Below are positions 59,038 to 64,000 of a stretch of DNA of 64,000 nt, in pieces (the first letter of the stretch is position 1; each line of letters begins with the position of its first letter). Source of the stretch: Cellulomonas xiejunii (GTDB taxonomy: Bacteria; Actinomycetota; Actinomycetes; Actinomycetales; Cellulomonadaceae); contig NZ_CP101987.1 in the NCBI RefSeq assembly GCF_024508315.1, forward strand, positions 868,001 through 932,000. Direction: 5' to 3'. A program made the position numbers and the translations under genes. The notes below the pieces were generated by a model. That model made no database searches and was not told the DNA's origin. It saw only the letters and a list, made by a program, of their open reading frames with translations.

Positions 59038-59982
59038 GTGGCCCGCAAGCGTCGTGAGACGGGGTGGCCCCCGTCGCCAGAGCCCCTGCCGTCGCCCGTC
59101 GTCGACAACCACACGCACCTCGACTCGGTCGTGGGGTGGCGGGCGGACGGCTGGGACCCGGCGGAGCCCGCGGCGTCGTCGGCCGCCGCCCCGGATCTCG
59201 CCGCGCACCTGACCCGTGCGGCAGCCGTCGGGGTGACCCGCATGGTGCAGGTGGGCTGCGACCTCGACGCCCTCACGTGGACGGACGCGGCGGTGCGTGC
59301 TCACCCGGCCCTGCTGGGCGCCGTCGCGATCCACCCGAACGAGGCCGTCCTGCACGCGGGTGTCCGCGAGGTCGCCCCCGACGGGCTGGAGCCGGACCCG
59401 CAGCCGCGCCACGACGTGCCGCTCGACGAGGCGCTCGCCGCCGTCGCGGCGGCCGCGCGCGCCAACCCGCGCGTGCGGGCGATCGGGGAGACCGGGCTGG
59501 ACCACTTCCGCGCCGGCGAGCGCGGCCGCCAGGTGCAGCGGGAGGCGTTCCGGGCGCACGTCGCGCTCGCCAAGGAGCTCGGTCTGGCGCTGCAGATCCA
59601 CGACCGGGACGCGCACGACGAGGTCGTCGACGTGCTGCGCCGCGACGGCGCCCCCGAGCGCACGGTGTTCCACTGCTTCTCGGGCGGGGCCGACCTGGCA
59701 CGCGTGTGCGCCGACGAGGGCTGGTACTGCTCCTTCGCCGGGCCCGTGTCGTTCCCGGCCAACGAGGAGCTGCGGGCGGCGCTGCGCGTGCTGCCGGCGT
59801 CGCTGGTGCTGGTCGAGACCGACGCGCCGTACCTCACGGTCCACCCGCATCGCGGACGGCCCAACGCGCCGTACCTCCTGCCGGGGACTTTGCGCACCGT
59901 CTCCGAGGCCACCGGCAGGGCGCTCGAGGACGTGTGCGCGCAGGTCAGTGCGGTGTCCGAGGCCGTGTACGGCCCGTGGTGA
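59038..59982 (+). CDS. tatD: TatD-family metal-dependent deoxyribonuclease
   Basis: 314 residues from GTG 59038, 3 nt after the metG stop, hence translationally linked. The metal ligands are visible: HTHLD (residue about 24), GETGLDHF, LQIHDRD, FHCFSGG and ETDAPYLTVHPHRG. TatD enzymes are 3'-5' DNases/RNases acting in DNA repair. An insertion (ADGWDPAEPAASSAAAP) after the first motif is longer than in most homologues. Confidence 0.94.
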   Translation: MARKRRETGWPPSPEPLPSPVVDNHTHLDSVVGWRADGWDPAEPAASSAAAPDLAAHLTRAAAVGVTRMVQVGCDLDALTWTDAAVRAHPALLGAVAIHPNEAVLHAGVREVAPDGLEPDPQPRHDVPLDEALAAVAAAARANPRVRAIGETGLDHFRAGERGRQVQREAFRAHVALAKELGLALQIHDRDAHDEVVDVLRRDGAPERTVFHCFSGGADLARVCADEGWYCSFAGPVSFPANEELRAALRVLPASLVLVETDAPYLTVHPHRGRPNAPYLLPGTLRTVSEATGRALEDVCAQVSAVSEAVYGPW

Positions 59983-60018
59983 GCGCGCCCGGTACCCGGC
60001 CACCGCTGGTCGGGAGGG

Positions 60019-60034
60019 TCACGAGTCGGTTACG
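60019..60034 (+). promoter_or_regulatory. MtrA-like box upstream of the first wall-lytic gene
   Basis: GTCAC-N6-GTTAC, a direct repeat with 11-bp periodicity, lies 100 nt before the start codon. It matches the form of MtrA sites reported in actinobacteria (GTNAC repeats with 11-bp spacing). The second arm also contains TACGGT, a possible -10. A closely similar element precedes the next gene. Confidence 0.6.
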
Positions 60035-60133
60035 GTCTGTCCCGGCAGCAGTCGGTCGCACGGTCAAGGGTGCGTCGTCGGCTGCCGATGAGAACTTCAG
60101 GGCAGCGTCCCTCCCGCCGACCCGAAGGACACC

Positions 60134-61330
60134 GTGACCGTCTCCGAGCAGGAGCCGGGTCGCCGCGCAGCACGTGCGCGCGACCGGGCCGCACGCACCG
60201 CCGCGCAAGCGGTCGTGCTCGCGCTCGTGGTGGGCGGAACCAGTGCCTTCGCGGCCATGCACAAGGACGTGACCGTCGACGTCGACGGCACCGAGGTGCA
60301 GGTCCAGACGTTCGGCCGCACGGTCGCCGACGTCCTGGCGGCCGGGGGCATCGACGTCGCCGACGGTGACCTGGTCGCGCCCGGGCTGGACCAGGCGGTG
60401 GCGCGCACGGGCCAGGTGGTCGTGCGGCACGGCCGCGAGATCGCCCTCGAGGTCGACGGGCAGGAGCGCACGGTCTGGACGACGGCGCTGACAGTCGGCG
60501 AGGCCGTCGAGGAGCTCGGGCTGCGGGACGGCGTGCGGCTGTCCGCGTCACGCTCGGCGACCGTCGGTCGTGACGTGCTGCGGGTCTCGACGCAGAAGAC
60601 CGTGCACCTGGTCGTCGACGGGCAGGTCATCGACGGCGTGACGAGCGGCTCGACCGTGCGGGACGCGCTGCGCGAGATCGGTCTGGTGCTCGAGGAGGCC
60701 GACCAGGTCTCCGTGCCTCTGGACGCGGCGGCCGTGGACGGCCTGGTCGTGCTGGTCACACGCGCCGCGACGTCGGGCGAGACCGTCACCGAGGCCGTGC
60801 CGTTCGCCGTGCAGGAGATCGAGGACCCGACCCTGGTCAAGGGCAACCGGGTCGTGAAGTCGACCGGCCGGGCGGGTCAGCGGACGACGACGTACTCGCT
60901 CGACGTGGTGGGTGGCGTCGTCGTCGGCCGCACGGTGCTGGCGTCGGTCGTGACGGTCCCGCCGGTGGACCAGGTGACGCGCGTCGGAACGGCGGAGCTC
61001 CCCGACCCCGCGTCGGTCGCGGTCGAGCCGGGCACGGCGCAGGCGATGGGCAAGGAGATGGCCGCGGCACGCGGCTGGGGCGACGACCAGTTCGCCTGCC
61101 TGCTGTCGCTGTGGAACAAGGAGAGCGGCTGGCGCTGGAACGCCGAGAACCGCTCCTCGGGTGCCTACGGCATCCCCCAGTCGCTGCCGGGCTCCAAGAT
61201 GGCCTCGGTCGCGGACGACTGGCGAACGAATCCCGCGACGCAGATCACGTGGGGGCTGAACTACATCGCCGGTCGTTACGGCGACCCCTGCGGCGCGTGG
61301 GCGCACTCGCAGGCCAAGAACTGGTACTGA
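60134..61330 (+). CDS. Exported DUF348/G5 protein with lysozyme-like lytic domain (Rpf-related)
   Basis: 398 residues from GTG 60134 after GAAGGA. A basic N-terminus and a signal-anchor (residues about 24-42) precede three DUF348 ubiquitin-like domains (KDVTVDVDGTEVQVQTFGR; REIALEVDGQERTVWT; VHLVVDGQVIDGVT) and a G5 domain (about 210-290). The C-terminal lytic domain has the presumed catalytic Glu330 in LWNKESGWRWNAENRSSGAY and ends with a conserved Trp-Tyr. This domain is of the SLT/lysozyme-like type rather than the Rpf type. It should cleave peptidoglycan during growth or resuscitation. Confidence 0.9.
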   Translation: MTVSEQEPGRRAARARDRAARTAAQAVVLALVVGGTSAFAAMHKDVTVDVDGTEVQVQTFGRTVADVLAAGGIDVADGDLVAPGLDQAVARTGQVVVRHGREIALEVDGQERTVWTTALTVGEAVEELGLRDGVRLSASRSATVGRDVLRVSTQKTVHLVVDGQVIDGVTSGSTVRDALREIGLVLEEADQVSVPLDAAAVDGLVVLVTRAATSGETVTEAVPFAVQEIEDPTLVKGNRVVKSTGRAGQRTTTYSLDVVGGVVVGRTVLASVVTVPPVDQVTRVGTAELPDPASVAVEPGTAQAMGKEMAAARGWGDDQFACLLSLWNKESGWRWNAENRSSGAYGIPQSLPGSKMASVADDWRTNPATQITWGLNYIAGRYGDPCGAWAHSQAKNWY

Positions 61331-61362
61331 CCTCCCGGTTCGTCGCTGTGGGACCCGGTCGT

Positions 61363-61386
61363 CGGCGCGTCGTCGACGACGCGCCG
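61363..61386 (+). terminator. 24-bp perfect palindrome, probable terminator
   Basis: CGGCGCGTCGTC followed directly by its reverse complement forms a perfect palindrome 32 nt after the stop of the DUF348 gene. It can fold as a 10-bp stem with a TCGA loop. It lies upstream of the MtrA-like box of the next gene, so the two genes probably have separate transcripts. Confidence 0.55.
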
Positions 61387-61430
61387 GGTATGCTGTGATC
61401 TTCGCCACAGTCGTCCGGTTTGGTTCTGGC

Positions 61431-61446
61431 GTCACAATCCCGTTAC
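61431..61446 (+). promoter_or_regulatory. MtrA-like box upstream of the rpfB-like gene
   Basis: GTCAC-N6-GTTAC, 182 nt before GTG 61628. Over 20 bp (GTCACAATCCCGTTACGGTC) it agrees at 16 positions with the box at 60019. TACGGT in the second arm could be a -10 element. The rest of the 297-bp gap (61331-61627) shows no gene. Confidence 0.6.
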
Positions 61447-61627
61447 GGTCGCGTGTCGCTATTGCGCGGACGGGTGAACCCTGTCCGCTCAGGTGACGCA
61501 CGGTCGGCCGCCCTGCGGTCACCGGACCGCCGGGATCGGGGATCCCTCCGTGGCGGGCGTGCCTGGTGCTGGTCGCCGGGCAGCCCCGCCGCTCCCCGTG
61601 CCCGGGCTCGACGACGGCTGGAGCCTC

Positions 61628-62854
61628 GTGCAGTTCTCGACCCCCCTCAACGGTCCGACCCCGTCGACGGCACCTGCCGCCACGACCCCTGACACCGACG
61701 CCGGACCCGAGACGGGTCGCACGTCGCGTCGCCGCTGGCCGCTGATCGCGGCGGGCGCCACCGCGCTCGTCGTCGCCGCCGGCGGGACTGCCTTCGCCCA
61801 GGCCCACAAGACCGTCGCGCTCGACGTCGACGGCGAGATCAGCACGGTGTCGACGTTCGCCGGATCCGTGGACGGCCTCCTGTCCGACCACGGCGTCGAG
61901 GTCGGGGACCGCGACACCGTGTCCCACAGCGGCGTGCTGAAGGACGGTGCAGAGATCGTCGTGCGCCACGCGACCGCGCTCGTCGTGATGATCGACGGCA
62001 ACCGCCAGGTCGTCTGGACCACCGCGCTCAGCGCCGACGAGGCGCTCGACACGCTCGCCGACCGCGCCGGGAACGTCGCGCTGGTCGCCTCCCGCTCCGC
62101 CGAGCGCGTCGAGCTGCCGCTCGAGCTCGCCCTGAACGGGCGCGCCGAGGTGCTGGTCGACGGGACCGTCCTCGACGTCCCGGAGGTCGACGCCACGGTC
62201 GGCGAGGCGCTCGAGGACCTGGCCGTCACGCTGCAGCCGCTGGACCGCGTCCACGTGCAGCATGGCCCCGCCGGCGTCGTGCAGGTCGTGGTGCAGCGCG
62301 TGGTGGTGCAGGACGTCGCGACGACGTCCGAGGTGCCGTTCACGTCCCGCACCGAGGACGACCCGAGCCGCTACGTCGGCCAGAAGGTCGTCGCGCAGGC
62401 CGGGGTCCCGGGCGTGCGCACGATCGTCGAGACCGTCACCACGGTCGACGGCGTCGAGGAGTCGCGCGCGCTCGTCAGCGACGCGGTCACGCAGGCCCCC
62501 GTCGAGGAGGTCGTGAAGGTCGGCACGAAGGCCCGCCCCGTCGCGTCCGCTGCACCCCGTGCGGCGTCGTCCGGTGCGGCCGCGGCCGGCCCCATCGCGG
62601 CGGGCGGCAGCGCCGACTCGCTCAACTGGGCCGCCCTGGCGCAGTGCGAGTCCGGTGGTCGCGTGAACGCCGTGTCCTCGACCGGCAAGTACCACGGGCT
62701 CTACCAGTTCTCGGTCGCCACGTGGCAGGCGGTCGGCGGTGCCGGCCTGCCGTCGCAGGCGTCGGCCGACGAGCAGACGGCCCGCGCGAAGATGCTCTAC
62801 AACCGCTCGGGCGCCGGGCAGTGGCCGCACTGCGGCAAGAACCTCTTCCGCTGA
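61628..62854 (+). CDS. rpfB: Resuscitation-promoting factor, RpfB-like
   Basis: 408 residues from GTG 61628 (GGAG 5 nt upstream). One membrane anchor (residues about 38-57) is followed by three DUF348-like domains starting KTVALDVDGEISTVSTFAG, ALVVMIDGNRQVVWTTALS and ELALNGRAEVLVDGTVL, then a G5 domain (about 215-295) and a short Ala-rich linker. The C-terminal Rpf domain has catalytic Glu341 in LAQCESGGRVNAVSSTGKYH and ends QWPHCGKNLF; its cysteine pair is present. Rpf enzymes cut peptidoglycan and wake dormant actinobacteria. Position between tatD and rsmA matches rpfB in mycobacteria. Confidence 0.93.
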   Translation: MQFSTPLNGPTPSTAPAATTPDTDAGPETGRTSRRRWPLIAAGATALVVAAGGTAFAQAHKTVALDVDGEISTVSTFAGSVDGLLSDHGVEVGDRDTVSHSGVLKDGAEIVVRHATALVVMIDGNRQVVWTTALSADEALDTLADRAGNVALVASRSAERVELPLELALNGRAEVLVDGTVLDVPEVDATVGEALEDLAVTLQPLDRVHVQHGPAGVVQVVVQRVVVQDVATTSEVPFTSRTEDDPSRYVGQKVVAQAGVPGVRTIVETVTTVDGVEESRALVSDAVTQAPVEEVVKVGTKARPVASAAPRAASSGAAAAGPIAAGGSADSLNWAALAQCESGGRVNAVSSTGKYHGLYQFSVATWQAVGGAGLPSQASADEQTARAKMLYNRSGAGQWPHCGKNLFR

Positions 62855-62896
62855 CCCCGGCGCGAGAGCGCACCCCACCACCCCACCCCCGTGGTG

Positions 62897-63089
62897 GTGA
62901 GAGAGCAATCCAGCCACCCCCGGGTGGTGAGAGAGCAATCCAGCCCACCCTTCGGTGGTGAGAGAGCAATCCAGTTCGCCCCCGTGCGTCGGGTGGGTGA
63001 CTGGATTGCTCTCTCACGCGCGTGTGGGGGTCGCTGGATTGCGCTCTCACGCTTCTGGGGTTGGTGGGGTGACTGGATTGCGCTCTCAC
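62897..63089. repeat. Six-copy repeat cluster: three forward, three inverted copies of a 17-mer
   Basis: GTGAGAGAGCAATCCAG occurs at 62897-62913, 62927-62943 and 62958-62974. Its reverse complement occurs at 63001-63017 (exact), 63034-63050 and 63073-63089 (both with GCGCTC instead of GCTCTC). Spacing is 30-39 bp. The spacers are CACCC/GGGTG-rich and can form small hairpins. The whole cluster is a head-to-head array that could fold into a large cruciform. It fills the 287-bp gap between rpfB and rsmA; no gene is present. Confidence 0.95.
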
Positions 63090-63127
63090 GCGTGTGTGGG
63101 GTGGTGAGGGTGGGGGGCGGACGGCCG

Positions 63128-63133
63128 TAGGCT
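63128..63133 (+). promoter_or_regulatory. Leaderless-type -10 hexamer TAGGCT
   Basis: TAGGCT is followed by 8 nt and ATG 63142 of rsmA; a weak GGGAG in that gap is too close to the start to be a good ribosome site. Confidence 0.5.
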
Positions 63134-63141
63134 CGGGAGCC

Positions 63142-64000
63142 ATGTCGGCGATCACCCTGCTCGGGCCGGCGGAGATCCGTGCGCTCGCGCAGCGCGCCGG
63201 GATCCGGCCCACCAAGACCCTCGGTCAGAACTTCGTCCTCGACGGCGGCACGGTCCGCAAGATCGTGCGCCAGGCCGGCGTCGAGGCGGGGGAGCGGGTC
63301 GTCGAGGTCGGTCCCGGGCTCGGTTCGCTGACGCTGGGGCTGCTCGAGGCCGATGCCGACGTCGTCGCGGTCGAGATCGACCCGGTGCTGGCGCGCCTCC
63401 TGCCGGGCACCGTCCAGGCCCACGTGCCCGGCCTCACGCTCGACGCGTCGGCCGCCACCGCCGAGGTCCCGACCGTGGTGCTGCGCGACGACGCGGGCCG
63501 TGCCCGCCTGACCATCGTGACGCAGGACGCGCTGACGGTGACGGCGCTGCCGGGGCCGGCGCCCACGGCCCTCGTCGCGAACCTTCCGTACAACGTGTCG
63601 GTCCCCGTCCTGCTGACGTTCCTCGAGCGCTTCGACTCGCTCGAGCGCGGGCTGGTGATGGTGCAGGCCGAGGTCGCCGACCGGCTCGCGGCGCCGCCCG
63701 GCAGCCGCACGTACGGCGTGCCGTCGGCCAAGGTCGCCTGGTACGCGGCCGCCCGGCGCACGGCGACCGTCGGCCGTGCGGTGTTCTGGCCCGCCCCGCA
63801 CGTCGACTCCGCGCTCGTACGTCTCGACCGTCGCGAGCCACCTGCCGCCACGGTCTCGCGGCAGGAGGTGTTCGCGGTCGTCGACGCCGCGTTCGCGCAG
63901 CGCCGCAAGATGTTGCGCTCCGCCCTCGCCGGGGTCGCCGGGTCGTCCGCGGCGGCCGAGACCGCAGTGCGGGCCGCGGGGCTCGACCCCCAGGTGCGGG
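63142..64000 (+). CDS. rsmA: 16S rRNA dimethyladenosine transferase (3'-truncated by window)
   Basis: 286 residues are visible and the frame is open to the last base. Motifs of the KsgA/Dim1 family: [20 protein letters not shown], the SAM-binding [25 protein letters not shown], and the catalytic [26 protein letters not shown] and [12 protein letters not shown] follow in the C-terminal domain. The enzyme dimethylates A1518 and A1519 of 16S rRNA. A segment of about 30 residues between VQAHVPG and LTIVTQDAL is longer than in many homologues. Only the last few residues should be missing. Confidence 0.96.
   Translation, partial: MSAITLLGPAEIRALAQRAGIRPTKTLGQNFVLDGGTVRKIVRQAGVEAGERVVEVGPGLGSLTLGLLEADADVVAVEIDPVLARLLPGTVQAHVPGLTLDASAATAEVPTVVLRDDAGRARLTIVTQDALTVTALPGPAPTALVANLPYNVSVPVLLTFLERFDSLERGLVMVQAEVADRLAAPPGSRTYGVPSAKVAWYAAARRTATVGRAVFWPAPHVDSALVRLDRREPPAATVSRQEVFAVVDAAFAQRRKMLRSALAGVAGSSAAAETAVRAAGLDPQVR

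Noticed and set aside
54238-60003. A 1921-codon open frame on the minus strand opposite rsmI to tatD
   Set aside because: Same shadow effect: it is antisense to six clear genes, with Arg/Val/Leu-rich composition and no recognisable motif.
61331-61627. c-di-AMP (ydaO-type) riboswitch upstream of rpfB, as known for some actinobacterial rpf genes
   Set aside because: I could not find the conserved ydaO core (for example the GACAGCTAACC-like 3' segment) in this gap or in 59983-60133. A covariance-model search would settle it.
62897-63089. CRISPR array
   Set aside because: Repeats are in both orientations, spacers are 13-22 bp and partly similar to each other, and no cas genes are present.

Overview
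The window comes from a very GC-rich actinobacterium, most likely of the Micrococcales and close to Cellulomonas. The evidence is strong G/C third-position bias, a class-E (LAXTG-type) sortase substrate, an ECF42/DGPF pair, Rpf-type cell-wall lytic genes, plant-polymer hydrolases (GH39, GH20, GH15) and the order metG-tatD-rpf-rsmA. It is ordinary chromosome: no phage, IS element or CRISPR array was found.

Layout. 1-12 kb holds single-gene units: the end of an epimerase, a membrane protein, a SNF2-type helicase, a frameshifted DUF427 gene, an L,D-transpeptidase lipoprotein, an ECF42 sigma factor with its DGPF partner, a GH15 enzyme, a GXWXG/DUF4334 protein, a rifamycin ADP-ribosyltransferase and a ThDP-dependent oxidase-like enzyme. 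12.1-18.6 kb is one 2133-residue wall-anchored protein with a VWA domain and near-identical 621-bp tandem repeats. 18.7-25 kb has a ligase-less LigD-like protein, a BrkB/YihY protein, a nucleotidyltransferase remnant, and a LacI regulator divergent from a GH39 xylosidase with visible operators. 25-28.3 kb is a kinase-regulator-kinase operon whose two kinases share a 670-bp block about 99.6% identical. 28.3-33.2 kb carries a CPBP protease, an HTH-TPR regulator followed by a 39-residue secreted peptide (a candidate peptide-receptor signalling pair), an Sm-like small protein and an MFS transporter. 33.5-38.1 kb is one giant helicase-nuclease-like protein with degraded ATPase motifs. 38.4-47.7 kb holds mscL, SAF, fmdB, a penicillin acylase, 5-FTHF cyclo-ligase and the glp-rimJ-glpR/sepX cell-division cluster. 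47.8-59.9 kb has tRNA-Ala(CGC), a UDP-glucose pyrophosphorylase, GH20, a protein O-mannosyltransferase, rsmI, a sugar-dehydrogenase lipoprotein, a PH-domain membrane protein, metG and tatD. 60-64 kb has two wall-lytic genes, each behind an MtrA-like direct repeat, then a six-copy head-to-head repeat cluster and rsmA (cut by the window end).

Connections. Many genes work at the cell envelope: L,D-transpeptidase, two Rpf-like enzymes, the Glp/GlpR divisome pair, the O-mannosyltransferase, the LAXTG protein and MscL. At least fifteen genes lack a Shine-Dalgarno sequence and instead have a TANNNT-like -10 hexamer 6-8 nt before the start codon, which indicates leaderless transcription. The observations most worth following are the HTH-TPR/peptide pair, the rpf-rsmA repeat cluster, the patchwork kinase pair and the degenerate helicase-nuclease with its decapeptide linker.
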